A stretch of DNA of 64,000 nucleotides from Halorarius halobius. Its GTDB lineage: Archaea; Halobacteriota; Halobacteria; Halobacteriales; Haloarculaceae. The notes beneath the pieces were generated by a model. The model worked only from the letters and a program-made list of their open reading frames with translations. It ran no database searches and had not been told where the DNA came from. Position numbers and translations under genes: made by a program. Positions 8,853 through 19,500 of the stretch are shown one piece after another (within the stretch, counting starts at the first letter, position 1; each line of letters starts with the position of its first letter). The stretch is from contig NZ_CP101163.1 of assembly GCF_024298865.1 (NCBI RefSeq), forward strand, positions 84,727-148,726. Reading direction: 5' to 3'.

Positions 8853-10031
8853 ATGGGTTCCGAAACGACCACCGCCCGTCGCGTGCTGGCGACTCTCCCT
8901 AGGCACCCACTCTCGATCTCGGATTTCATCAGCCTCCAAGCACCCGATAGTTTCGAATCCACCTCCACCTTGGACGGAACCGACATTCACACCCGAGTCG
9001 ACAACTCCAACATTCAAAATCTGGGCGGCGTCGTCGCTATCGGTGATGACTGGGTCGACCGTGAGGGCATCGTTGGCTTCCGCTTCATCGCCGGAGACAC
9101 TTGGTTCGGTGTCGGCTTCGAACCAGAGACTGGCTGGACCATCCTCACCGAGGATTCCATCGACGAGAAGTTCTCGCAGGCTATCGATGATCGTATCGCG
9201 ACTTGGGCAACCACCTTCTACGAGGAGGAAACCGTCCGGCCGTCGTTCTATGATACTTTCGCGGCCGCCTGTGTGTCCCAGCTTCCACCGCGCCCGCTCC
9301 AGCACGGTGAACTCGGGGAGATACTCACTCCTGGGGGGATTTACCAGGAGTCCTTCGTTGAGGTGGTTCCCGTTCCCATCATCCAGATCGAACACACCGA
9401 CAAGGTCATCGCCTTTTTGATGAAGGTTACTGCCCCTGATCGGTCCGGTCACGTCGTTGAGTATGGGTACCGCCTCCACACCGACGGCGTCTGGCGCAAG
9501 GCATGGGCTGACATCATCCCCGGCGAAGAGACCGAGGAAGTCGGTCTTCGTGATCGGCCAGTCGCCACTCTCATCGATGACGCCAATCAGGATTACTTGA
9601 ATGAGATCGACTTACTCGTGGAGCCTCCGACCGATCACATCCAGATCGAGGTCTACATCGATGTGATGTCACCAGAGCCAGCACCCGGTGGTATGTGGAC
9701 TGCGGCATCTGACTGGTTCCCATCCATCGAGTACGGTGCTCCTATCGTGGGCCTAAATACTGATGAGAATCCGGGCGAATTGACCGTCGTCGGCTACCTC
9801 GAGGGAACGGAGACCGCCGTTTATGTCGGTCTCAACCGCCAGGATGACACGTGGGAGGAGATCATTTCTTTCGACCGCCCCGCCGACAAACGACAGGACA
9901 CGGAAGTTGTCAATGCTATCGACGGCTGGCTTCAGAGCCAGTACGGCGCTCTCGTTGGGCCGTCGCACCACCCGCTCATCCAGCTCACCGACTGGGAGTC
10001 GAAGGTTCCCGACCTTTTTGCTTCCAAGTAA
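8853..10031 (+). CDS. Unrecognised soluble protein in transfer cluster
   Basis: A 392-residue acidic protein without signal peptide, membrane helix or metal-binding cysteine pairs. The text is rich in beta-strand-like segments (VVPVPIIQIEHTD, VEVYIDV-like stretches), so an all-beta or alpha/beta fold is likely. I recognise no family. It lies between the TrbL-like channel gene and the VirB3/VirB4-N-like gene, 68 nt ahead of the latter, so it is probably a cytoplasmic accessory of the same machine. Function unknown. Confidence 0.6.
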   Translation: MGSETTTARRVLATLPRHPLSISDFISLQAPDSFESTSTLDGTDIHTRVDNSNIQNLGGVVAIGDDWVDREGIVGFRFIAGDTWFGVGFEPETGWTILTEDSIDEKFSQAIDDRIATWATTFYEEETVRPSFYDTFAAACVSQLPPRPLQHGELGEILTPGGIYQESFVEVVPVPIIQIEHTDKVIAFLMKVTAPDRSGHVVEYGYRLHTDGVWRKAWADIIPGEETEEVGLRDRPVATLIDDANQDYLNEIDLLVEPPTDHIQIEVYIDVMSPEPAPGGMWTAASDWFPSIEYGAPIVGLNTDENPGELTVVGYLEGTETAVYVGLNRQDDTWEEIISFDRPADKRQDTEVVNAIDGWLQSQYGALVGPSHHPLIQLTDWESKVPDLFASK

Positions 10032-10099
10032 TCGACCTCGATGTCAATCGGGGAGAGAATTTTTAGGCATTCACGACACGTATTCACACGAGACGTCCC

Positions 10100-11377
10100 A
10101 TGAAACGGTACCCAGTAGCCGGCCAGTTACTCGAGCATCGCCTCTTCTTCGGACTCAGCGTCAGCGATCTCGAAGTCGGCGTAATCCCACTCGCCGCTAT
10201 CATCCTTGCGTCCGGTATCAACAACGTCTTCGAGCCCTCGTTCAGTGGGCTACTTACTATCGGAAGCGGGATTCTCGGCCTCCTCGTCGGCTTGTACGTT
10301 CTCTGGCGAACACCTGCCGGTCAGACCCCTCGCGAGTGGCTCTTCGGGGCTGCAAAACACATCGTGGGCCCGGATCGCTATCTCTGGCAACCCGTCGAAC
10401 GCGGTCTCGTTTCTGGACAGCACCTTGACGACATCCGTACTCTACATTCTGAGGATTCCGAAACCTCCGACGACAACAGCGATCCGGACCCAGAATCCTC
10501 GTCCTCGAGTGGCCCCCAGCAGTCCGCCTCAGATGATAACAGCGGTCAGCAAATCGTAACTGACGGCGGGCAGATGCACTCTCGCGAACGCCCACAGCGT
10601 GACCCGAGCCAGTACTACCACCAGCTCACGCAGGAGGAAACAACAACGCAGGCGCAACTAGCTTTCGAGTATGTTCGCGAAGACGGCATTCTAGTCACGG
10701 AGAGCGACAACGAGGAACCTGCGTACGTCGGCCTTGTTCACATCACCCCGACGAGTTGGCTTTCCCTCGACGATGAAGGACGCCAGTCTACGATCAACGC
10801 GTACGCTGACGTTCTCCGTGGAATCTCCTACCCCTTCCAAGTGCTCGCCCTTCCTCGTGAATTTGATCTGACGACGCACTTCGAGGAGATCGAACGTGCA
10901 GCCTACGAGGCCGAGGATCCGCCAGACATTATGCAGCTTGGTCGGTCGACGTACATCGACTGGCTCAATGAGTCGGTCGGTACCCGGCGAGTCAAAGTTC
11001 GTGATTTCTACATCGCCGTTAGGGTCGAGAGTTCGCACGTCCGAGAACAGTCCTATGGACACTCTACAGACGTTGTTTCGGGATCTCTCTTCCAGCGAAT
11101 CGTCGGCTGTGTCAATTCTGTCACCTCCTCAGTTCGTTCTCGGATTGGCTCGAATACCGACGACGACGTCATCGAACGACAGTGTATTTCTGAAGTTAGA
11201 AGTCGGCAACACGAGTTTGCCGAAGCACTCCCCAGGACCGGTGTTCAGACCGAAGTGATGGACGACCGGGCAGACGTTCTGGACGTCCTCTACCGCTACT
11301 ACAACCACGCTGACTCACCACTCGACGAGTATTCTCCCAAATCCTACGCGGAAGTTCTCCCAGCTCGCCGGTCGTAG
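10100..11377 (+). CDS. VirB3/PrgI-like membrane domain fused to VirB4-N-like domain
   Basis: A 425-residue protein. Two hydrophobic helices near residues 20-75 (VGVIPLAAIILASG; IGSGILGLLVGLYVLW) follow a short basic N-terminus, as in VirB3/PrgI proteins. An acidic linker (about 115-160) leads to a soluble domain with YVGLVHITPTSWLSL and LPFQ/VLALPREFDL-type segments, which looks like the N-terminal domain that precedes the ATPase core in VirB4/TraC proteins. The ATPase itself is encoded by the next gene, so the usual VirB3-VirB4 split is shifted here. A TATA-like TTTTTAGG precedes the ATG. Assignment rests on topology and neighbourhood. Confidence 0.6.
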   Translation: MKRYPVAGQLLEHRLFFGLSVSDLEVGVIPLAAIILASGINNVFEPSFSGLLTIGSGILGLLVGLYVLWRTPAGQTPREWLFGAAKHIVGPDRYLWQPVERGLVSGQHLDDIRTLHSEDSETSDDNSDPDPESSSSSGPQQSASDDNSGQQIVTDGGQMHSRERPQRDPSQYYHQLTQEETTTQAQLAFEYVREDGILVTESDNEEPAYVGLVHITPTSWLSLDDEGRQSTINAYADVLRGISYPFQVLALPREFDLTTHFEEIERAAYEAEDPPDIMQLGRSTYIDWLNESVGTRRVKVRDFYIAVRVESSHVREQSYGHSTDVVSGSLFQRIVGCVNSVTSSVRSRIGSNTDDDVIERQCISEVRSRQHEFAEALPRTGVQTEVMDDRADVLDVLYRYYNHADSPLDEYSPKSYAEVLPARRS

Positions 11378-11597
11378 TGATTCCCGACCATCTCAGCATT
11401 TCTTCCTCCATCTTCTCGACTGTTCCTGCGGCGCTTGAGGTATCACCACTGCCAGCGTTACCCCACGAGTGAATTATCTCCGCACTTTGTGGGGTAACTC
11501 GCTGTCCTCCCTCAACCCACTTGCCGAAACGTCTACTTTGTGGAAAGCTATCAACGGGCGAAACCATTTACCGAGGCACTACGTATCCCACGATAGC

Positions 11598-14237
11598 ATG
11601 AGTAGCGTCCCAGTAGCCTGGGTACTCGGAATAGCATCCGCTACCGGGCAAGTGCAACAGATCATTCAGACGATCCAACGAGCGATTCAAGGCGGCCCGA
11701 ACGCCCCGTCACCATTCATTCTTATCGGCGTCGCCGTCGGCGTCGCCCTCCTCCTCGGTCTTGGTATTCTTGCGTCACGCCGACTTGTCGGTTCGAGCCA
11801 ACATCCATCTACAAACGCAACGAACGGCGCACCTGAGACGGAGGTCGACAGCGGCCGTCTGAATCGTCTTCTCTCTTGGCTTCCCGGTGGTTCTGGATCT
11901 ATCCCTGGTGCCGGTACCTCCGCCCGAACAGATCCAGCCAACGTCAACCTCGAGAAAATCGACGACGAAACCTTCGACCGCGCCGTCAGCATCCTCGAAC
12001 AGGAAGGCCGAGAGACGAGTCGGGCAAACATCCGTGAACAGGTTGCTCGCCTCATCGACTTTGAGGCCGCAGACCCCGACGAATTCCGCCTTGGACTCAT
12101 CCAAGACGCCGACAGCCAAGCCCAGATCGACCAAGCGAGCGTCGCCCCACCAAGTATCGTCCCCGAAGATCCAACCACTCTCTACCGGAACGGCGAATTC
12201 GTCCGTATCCTCACTCCCGCAAGCGCTCCTGAGAGTGTCTTCGGTGGCTGGCTTATCAACCTCACCACGACCAATCTTGATGTCCGCGTCAGCTATCATC
12301 ACACTCCCCGCGACCCCACGACGATTCGTGGTGCCCTCCAGGACCGTCTCACTGAACTCCAGATCGCCCTTTCTCGGAAGGAGGAAAAGGGCGCGACAGA
12401 CTATCACGAAGACCTCAACCGCCGGGAAGAACTCGATCGTCTCCTTCGTCGCCTCACCGAAGGGACGACTCGACTCTACGACATCGGTATCTACATCGAA
12501 GTCGCTGGCAGTACCCGCGATGAACTCGAAGAGACCGCTCGGAAGGTCCAGCAACTCGTGGCTGACCGAGACGTCGAACTCGTTCCCCTTGAATTTCGCC
12601 AACTTGAATCCCAAGACGCGATCGCACCTGTCGTCTCCGACCCCATCCAGAACACGGACCTTATGGAACACGACGCGGCGGCCACCCTCTTCGGCTTCGT
12701 CGAGCCCGCCATCGCTCACGAGGACGGTGTCCTCTATGGCTTCGATGAGACTGGAAACCCTGTCATCGTCGACCGATACAGCCTCTCCGGCTTCTCTAAA
12801 GTCATCACTGGGAAGATCGGGTCCGGAAAAACGTTCGCCGCGAAACTTTCTCTCTGGCGCCGTCTCCTCATCGACCCTGAATTCACGGCTATTGCATTCG
12901 ACCCCACCGGTGACGACTTTGTCGACTTCTTCGAGACCCTCGGTGGCGATGTCGTCACCTTCGGTGGCGACGTCACCATCAACCCGCTCGAAATCCACCG
13001 CGGTACGGGTGAGGCTGAAGACCCCTACAAGGACAAACTCCGTTCCTTGACGGGGATGGTGCGGACGTTCTACGATCAGAGCGGCGACAGCCTGAGCGCC
13101 GAACGTGCTGGTCTCATTCAGCAGGTCTTCCACCTTGCATACCTTATGTACGGTATCACTTCCGAACCCCGCACTCACGAACGCGAAAACCCCACTATGG
13201 AAGACGTCCTCGACATCCTCAAGGCTCTTGCTGATGGTGAGGACCCACTTGAATTCGTCAGCTACCAAGGAGACGCTACCGAACTTCACCGTGAGGAACG
13301 CGACGAGCTCGATGAACGCGTCGACGAAGTCACCTCCCGACTTCAGTCGAAGGACGATAGCAACCTCAAGTCCGAAGCTAACAGCCTCCTCCGCTCGCTC
13401 GAAGCCTTCCAGCCAGGTGGCGTCGCTGCGAACCTCTCTGGGAAGACGACCGTCGACCTCGAGGACGAGCGGCTCATCGTCTTCGATATGAGTGCCTTCC
13501 AGGATACCAATCAAGCCCCTCTCCTTCAACACGTTATGCTTGATTGGAGCTACCAGCGGGCTCGCGAGAACTCCCGCCGGATGGAGGTCATCTTCGAGGA
13601 GGTTCACTACCTGCTCAGTCAGAAATCTGCCCGCTCGCTCATCGGCCTGTTCACCCGCCATTCCCGACACTTCAACGCTGGCTTGACGCTCATCTCCCAG
13701 ACTGCAGAAGAATTCATGCAGGAGACCGACGATGTCCACTCACCACGCGCGATCTACGACCAGTGCGACATCAAGCAGCTGTTTTACCAGGAATCAATTT
13801 CAGACGAGGTGATCGACTACTACGACCTCTCCCCAGCTGATGTCGAGGCCATCCAGAGCTTTGCACGTGGACAGGAGTCCGAGTTCAGTGAATGTCTCCT
13901 GAGCGTCACCGGAATCGCGCGTCGACACCTCGAAATCCACGCGAGCGAGCTCACGGTTGATCTCCTTACTGAACCTGAGACGGCCGCCGCAACCGCTCAG
14001 TTGGTTGAACAGCGTCGCCAACAGGCTGCCACCGCCCGCAGTGAACAGACTACCACCCAACCAGAGGAGAACGCCGAGACTGCCGGTGGTTTGGGCGAAG
14101 AAGCTGCTGAGAAGGAAACTACTGACTCCAGTACGACACCCAGCGAAACGAGTGAGCCACCAACTGACCCCATCACAGACGGAAGTGGGGGCTCATCCTC
14201 CTCTGGGGACACTGCTGACGACACTAATTCCGAATAA
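11598..14237 (+). CDS. VirB4/TraC-like transfer ATPase with N-terminal membrane anchor
   Basis: From the ATG at 11598 the product has 879 residues; a GTG at 11469 would add 43. An N-terminal membrane helix (ILIGVAVGVALLLGLGI) precedes a VirB4-type body. Walker A is GKIGSGKTFAAKL (nt 12811-12849), followed by AFDPTGDDF. Walker B is MEVIFEEVHYLL, then the HSRHFNAGLTLISQT segment typical of VirB4/HerA-FtsK ATPases. The C-terminal 100 residues are disordered and acidic. It would power substrate or pilus-subunit movement at the inner face of the membrane. It follows the VirB3/VirB4-N-like gene and precedes the small pilin-like gene. This is the firmest marker that the cluster is a DNA-transfer system. 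Confidence 0.85.
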   Translation: MSSVPVAWVLGIASATGQVQQIIQTIQRAIQGGPNAPSPFILIGVAVGVALLLGLGILASRRLVGSSQHPSTNATNGAPETEVDSGRLNRLLSWLPGGSGSIPGAGTSARTDPANVNLEKIDDETFDRAVSILEQEGRETSRANIREQVARLIDFEAADPDEFRLGLIQDADSQAQIDQASVAPPSIVPEDPTTLYRNGEFVRILTPASAPESVFGGWLINLTTTNLDVRVSYHHTPRDPTTIRGALQDRLTELQIALSRKEEKGATDYHEDLNRREELDRLLRRLTEGTTRLYDIGIYIEVAGSTRDELEETARKVQQLVADRDVELVPLEFRQLESQDAIAPVVSDPIQNTDLMEHDAAATLFGFVEPAIAHEDGVLYGFDETGNPVIVDRYSLSGFSKVITGKIGSGKTFAAKLSLWRRLLIDPEFTAIAFDPTGDDFVDFFETLGGDVVTFGGDVTINPLEIHRGTGEAEDPYKDKLRSLTGMVRTFYDQSGDSLSAERAGLIQQVFHLAYLMYGITSEPRTHERENPTMEDVLDILKALADGEDPLEFVSYQGDATELHREERDELDERVDEVTSRLQSKDDSNLKSEANSLLRSLEAFQPGGVAANLSGKTTVDLEDERLIVFDMSAFQDTNQAPLLQHVMLDWSYQRARENSRRMEVIFEEVHYLLSQKSARSLIGLFTRHSRHFNAGLTLISQTAEEFMQETDDVHSPRAIYDQCDIKQLFYQESISDEVIDYYDLSPADVEAIQSFARGQESEFSECLLSVTGIARRHLEIHASELTVDLLTEPETAAATAQLVEQRRQQAATARSEQTTTQPEENAETAGGLGEEAAEKETTDSSTTPSETSEPPTDPITDGSGGSSSSGDTADDTNSE

Positions 14238-14369
14238 TACCCTTCCCTTCTCTTCTCGCTCCGTCTACCTTGCCTCTCGTCATTTCACACCTTCCCTGTA
14301 GTCCACCAGTACAATCGGAGAGAGCGGGTTTTCGCCTGTACCCCCGGTGGAGTTAAGTGTTAGACCAGC

Positions 14370-14855
14370 ATGGTTCAAACTAACCGGGAGACAGATATGA
14401 CCAGCGTACTCCTCGGTGTCCAGCTCGCAGCTTTTGCCATCGCGGATGCCCTCCCTGGTGGCCTACGCGGGCTTGGACTCCTCACGGCTGCCCGCGCACA
14501 GTTCGCGACCATAAAAGCCGACCTGATGGCTCAGGCCGCGCCGATTTGGACTCGGCAGATGAGTGTGATCTTGCAGGCAGACTGTCCAGATGGGACTGAG
14601 GTTAGCTCAAATGAAGTCATCCAGTCCATCCACAACATCAACGACTTCATCTTCCTCCTTGGATGGACGCTCGTGCCCGGAGGATTCGTCCTCGGAGGTA
14701 TCCTCTACTTCTACGGCTGGAACCAGTCTTGGAAAAAGCGGGGCCTCCGGCTGATGGTTGGCGCGGTCGCGATCGCCGGCGTCATCCTTCTTTGGGGCGC
14801 TATCGCTAACCTCATCCAGTGGGCGACCGGCGGCACTTGTGCGCCCACCACGTAA
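14370..14855 (+). CDS. Small membrane protein, pilin-like (VirB2/CedA1-like by context)
   Basis: A 161-residue protein with an N-terminal hydrophobic segment (LLGVQLAAFAIADALPGGL) and two further membrane helices (FIFLLGWTLVPGGFVLGGILYFYG; LMVGAVAIAGVILLWGAIANL). A short polar hairpin with KKRG lies between them. Two helices joined by a basic loop, right after a VirB4 gene, is what conjugative pilins and the archaeal CedA1 look like, but there is no sequence signature I can name. The ATG at 14397 is an alternative start that removes nine polar residues. The leader contains TTTTCGCC, CCCCCGGTGG and GTTAAG, similar to the backbone motif seen elsewhere. Confidence 0.55.
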   Translation: MVQTNRETDMTSVLLGVQLAAFAIADALPGGLRGLGLLTAARAQFATIKADLMAQAAPIWTRQMSVILQADCPDGTEVSSNEVIQSIHNINDFIFLLGWTLVPGGFVLGGILYFYGWNQSWKKRGLRLMVGAVAIAGVILLWGAIANLIQWATGGTCAPTT

Positions 14856-14951
14856 CGGCGTTGAGTCGATTATTGGCGCTGGCAGACTGCCGCCTTGCCG
14901 TCCCCATCTTCTCGGCATCATCAGTAACTACAACCTGTGACCACGCTCTTG

Positions 14952-16400
14952 TTAAGGCGAGCTGTCACACCCCTGTCGCTCTCGGAGTACCGCAATCCTG
15001 TCCTCGACTGAGGGGTGCACTCGAAGGAACCACTCGATAACAAACGGAGCCCCCCATGGAAGGGACGACGTCTCCGTCTTTTTCGAACTCTCCCTCGCTC
15101 GGAGATCGGCAACCGACTGCAATGCGGTTATCGCGGTCTCACTTCCCACCCGTTGTCGTTCGTATTCGTCGGCAGCCAACTCAGCTCGGCGAACCCACCG
15201 TACGAGGCCGAACCGGAACCCGAACGCGAGAATGCCCATCACCACACCGAGTGTCTGCATCGATGGCGAAACAACCGCGAGTATCCCACCGACACCACCG
15301 AAGAAAATCAATCCGGCCCCAGCAGCGAGGCGAAGATGTCCAAGAACGTGATGCCCGTGCTCGTGGTGGAGGATTGCGCGGAGTGATTCTGGCGAAATAC
15401 TGTCATCTTCGAGGAGGGTCTCGCCAACGAAGACCCGGCGAAAGGGCCAGATACCCGCCGCCATCGCCGTCGAACGAAGCCCCACCGTGGCAACCCAAAT
15501 CGACGTGTGGGGGTCAGCATCGATCTCCTCTGGTACGATCGCTGCGTATTCTTCAGGTGTGAGCGGCCGCGCCATATTCAGAAACGGCAAGAGCGTGATT
15601 GCGAAGAACAGGTAGGTGAACGTGAGCGCCCAGGTCACCGGCATTCTGAGCTCAGATGGAATCGGCAGCGCCGTCCACGGTGCTACAACTAATATAAAGA
15701 GTCCACCAACGACCAACGCAACCCGGAGAGCGTGATCGTGGCGCGCCTCCGGCGTCTCAAGATGACTTGTCGTCTCCCTCCAAAACATCGAGATGAACGG
15801 CGCACCTGTCACCGCCAAACACCCGAAATAGCTCGCAAGGATGAGCATCGGAAAGAGTCCTTTGACGACGACATTCGGTGAGGGCATCGGATATTCTGGC
15901 GTTAGTCTAACAAAGAACACCCAGACCAGAGTGGTGAATCCACCACTGACGATAGACCCCCCTAAGAACAGCACGAAGAAGTTGTTCAAGTGATGTGGAA
16001 GCCAAGAGACCCACCGAAAGCCTTCGGACACTTCATATTCTTCCGAGGCGGTTTGATCCGTGTTTTCCGATGATTCCGTCGACGCCGATGCCTCTTCGCG
16101 GTTCAACCTATACTCATCGTAACGGTTTACCGCAGCACCGATCTGCCAGCCAAGTGCCACTGCGATAAGCATCGGGACCGTCACCCCGACGAAGAGCAGC
16201 GCCGTCGCCGATGTAACCCCAAACACGAATCTGACCAGAACATAACTGAAGCCCGCCACTATAGGGGCAGTAAGAAATACACCCAACCCCCACCAGACCA
16301 ACGTATCGACCGGCGAAGGTAGCCACGCAAGCGACGAACGAGCCTCGGATAGGACTCGTCGCCACCGTGGACAGGGGCTTGAGTCGCCATTCGAGGGCAT
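14952..16400 (-). CDS. M48 (HtpX/Ste24-like) membrane metalloprotease
   Basis: A 482-residue protein with several membrane helices. The zinc motif is in LHHEHGHHVLGH (HEHGH), and the downstream glutamate ligand is in RRAELAADEYE, both typical of peptidase family M48. Three pairs of hydrophobic helices precede the active site and another pair follows it. It is the only minus-strand gene between 1.5 and 52 kb with clear support, and it sits between the pilin-like gene and the giant VirD4-like gene. It may process or quality-control membrane components of the transfer machine, or be an unrelated insertion; the sequence does not decide. Confidence 0.88.
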   Translation of the reverse strand: MPSNGDSSPCPRWRRVLSEARSSLAWLPSPVDTLVWWGLGVFLTAPIVAGFSYVLVRFVFGVTSATALLFVGVTVPMLIAVALGWQIGAAVNRYDEYRLNREEASASTESSENTDQTASEEYEVSEGFRWVSWLPHHLNNFFVLFLGGSIVSGGFTTLVWVFFVRLTPEYPMPSPNVVVKGLFPMLILASYFGCLAVTGAPFISMFWRETTSHLETPEARHDHALRVALVVGGLFILVVAPWTALPIPSELRMPVTWALTFTYLFFAITLLPFLNMARPLTPEEYAAIVPEEIDADPHTSIWVATVGLRSTAMAAGIWPFRRVFVGETLLEDDSISPESLRAILHHEHGHHVLGHLRLAAGAGLIFFGGVGGILAVVSPSMQTLGVVMGILAFGFRFGLVRWVRRAELAADEYERQRVGSETAITALQSVADLRARESSKKTETSSLPWGAPFVIEWFLRVHPSVEDRIAVLRERQGCDSSP

Positions 16401-16593
16401 CTTTTACCGTAGATCATGCTATCTGAACCCAAAAATTGTCCGGGGGAACTCCAGTCCCTCGACCCACTGGCTATGAAAACGATTGCTTAGGAGACATCAG
16501 CGCATCGACTGAGCGAGCAATCGACCGGCCCCAAACTCCCGAATAGTATTTTACGCTGAGCAGATGAAATATCTGTAGAGGTCACTACTGGCT
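16401..16593. promoter_or_regulatory. Divergent promoter region between M48 protease and giant VirD4-like gene
   Basis: 193 bp between divergent starts. An AT-rich AGTATTTTACG near 16545-16556 lies about 40 bp upstream of the ATG at 16594 and may be the plus-strand TATA region. Nothing else was identified. Confidence 0.4.
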
Positions 16594-19500
16594 ATGCCGA
16601 CGCTCCCAGCCTTCACTCGAGCTTGGCTCTCGCCGGCCCCGCTCACCGATGACCATACCCAGTCGCCGCCCGATGCAAGGACAGATCGTACTTCGCATTC
16701 GTCGCGGTCGGTAGAGCCGACCCAGACGTCTCGATCCACTCGCTTAGGCCGCCCGAGGAATCGCCGTCCCCTGTACGGTGTTCTGTTGACCCTGAGCGTC
16801 ATCGGTATCCTACTCACGGCGGCCACTGGCCCAGCTCTCGCAGCACACCCCGCTGACTCCACGAGTACCACAGAGAGCCAGGACCTCTCTTCTACTTCGC
16901 TGCAATCCACGAATACAACCTCGCCGTGCCAAACTCAGAACAATAACTCGTACGGATGGACGGAACACTACGCGTGTATCCAAGTTCATCTCTACCAGCA
17001 GGATCAGGATCTCTCGATCTTCCCAGAAGACGCAACACAGGCCCGGGAAGCTGCGAAGAACGGAGAGTCGGCTGAAACCATCGAGGATTGGCTCTTCCGA
17101 TACTATCGTACGGAGCAATACCCCGACTGGTGGATGCCGTCAGAGGAACAGATTGAGCAAACCCCGAAGCTCAAGCTCTACCCACTCACGAACGAAACAG
17201 TTCACGAGTACGAGACCACTCAATCTCTCTCCGTGTTTCCGGAGGAAGCTCGCGCCGTCCGATTCGCGGCAACTCATAACGCAACGGTGAACGAACTCCG
17301 GATGGCCCTCCTCAACTACTACGCCGTTCAGTGGGATCAGGGCTGGCGCCCGGACTCAGAATCATCCACGACCACCACAACCAACACAACTGCAGGAGGC
17401 GGCTCAAACGGAGGAGACTCGGAGGCTACGGCCAAGCCGAGTTCAAGCCCCGCTTGGTATGCTCCGTATCTTAGTGGGATCGTCGACGCCGTAAATCAAT
17501 TTCGTGGATGGATGAGTGGAGTGCAGGAGTTCATCGGTGGGCTCCTCATTTGGAGCTTCAAGAATCCCATTATCGCAGGGATTGTCATCTTCACGTCTCT
17601 CGTCGTGTTCCTCCTTCTCGGAGTCGCACGGCGGATGCGGCGGACGTGGACGGCGATGCTTGCGGTCTGGTCTCGATTCGTCCGCGCGATCGTCTGGGTG
17701 GCCGACACTATTGGCATCGGAACGATCCGGCGAACACAAATCAAATTCTTCCGATTCCGTCGCACCCTCAACGTCTATGCTCACGCGTTCGCAGCGATGA
17801 CTGGCTGGGCAATCCGCGAAGGGTTTCACCGTGTCGACCGTACGATCACAGACTACGTCACCGACGAAGACTCCAGCACGTGGTCGTATATCGCACCACC
17901 CGCTCACGCACGCGCCAGTAGCGCAGCTGATGCCGCCGTCTCGGAGACAACGTATGCGAAGAGCAAGCGCCTCCTTGATCCTCTCGATGCACCAGCCGTG
18001 TACGAACTCGATGAGGATGAACCACCGCGACCAGGAGACGACCTCTGGTACCGCATTACGGCCTCCGATCAACCGGCCTCACCGGAGACAATCACTAAAC
18101 AGATCGAAGGTCTACCCAATCTCACTGACGGGCTGGAAGTCATCATCCGATCGGCACCTCATGACCCCGAGATCGGAGGAGAAGAAAGCGAGCTTCAAAC
18201 TACTGAAGGCGATGGCACCCGACTCGCAATCGAGGTTCTAATCCACTTCATCGAGGACGGCCAGACGAGCACGCTCGACCGGACGAAGCACAACTGGGTA
18301 CGACAAGCCTTCGGTGGTCCCGACTACGACGTCACGCCCGTCTCGACGACGCTCCAGCGACTCCTCCGCGCCCGGCCGTACCGGCGGTGCAAGCATCTTC
18401 TCGGGAATGATGCGCCCCCATCAGCGACGTTCCCTTGGAGTAACGCGCAATCATCGGACGCCGCGACAGACGGTGGGCGGACTATCGGCGAGGACACGCC
18501 CACACCGAGCGAACGCGCAGCTGCAGCCGAGGCGATTCCTCAACGGTACTTCCGAGAGCATCTTGAGGATCAGTTCACTGCGGTCTGCCCGGAAGCGCCC
18601 GTGAGCTATCCACTCGGCTCCCGAGGAACCCGCCGCTGGGACTTCCTCCAGCGACTCAACGTCTTCGACGAAACCGCTGCCGAAGAAGCCCCTCCGATGG
18701 AAGCCGCTCTCGATGCCCTCCTTGAGACCGACGAACCCGCACTTCTCCGTGCCCGAATTACATCCGTAGGCGACCTTAGTGATCTCATTCGGCAGAAACT
18801 CGACGTCATCGAGGGTGAGGAAAGTACCCAGTTCGACAAACGAACGAATCGCCGTGGGCGTAGCCGTGCGACACCAAGCTCAGGAGAGAATACCACCGAG
18901 GAAGACCGGGCTGCTGCTCGAGAACGAGAGAGTAGTCGGGTCCGTGGGGAAGTCGCGAGCGCGGAAGGGACACGGAACGAAGAACTCCAGAATAAGGGTG
19001 TAACTCGGAGTTTCAAAGTCACGATGGATGTCTTCACCCAACCCACACCCTTCTTGAACGATGCTCTCGAAGAGACTGCTGGAGGGTCAGTTGAACCCTC
19101 CTCAGAGGCCCACCCCGTCCCCTCCCCCCTCTTCCATTCAGATGGGGACTCCACCTCTGCCTCGACAAATACGGCGAGTGACGGGGGCGTCTTCACCGAA
19201 GAACAGCCCGACCTCAACGAGATAGACAGTACTGCCGATCTATCTGGCTCCGACGCCGACATTGAGACCTTAGCGAGTCGTGGTGACACTCTTCGAGTGA
19301 CTCCCGAGACGCTTGCCGAAGCCGCAGCCAGCCAGCGGACTACGGCTCGCGACGACGCCTGGCGGCTCGCAAAAACGTGGGCGACTGCTGCTGACGGCGA
19401 GTTCAACAAGCTCACTGAACCACCAGAGAACAGCCGCCTCGCAAAGTGGGCACGGCAGTTTGGATGGCGGAGACATACGCTCGGACAGCTCCGTGACTCG

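Noticed and set aside
11775..13739. 654-codon open frame on the minus strand
   Set aside because: Lies wholly antisense to the VirB4-like ATPase, whose frame has Walker motifs. The long antisense frame is an effect of high-GC codon usage.
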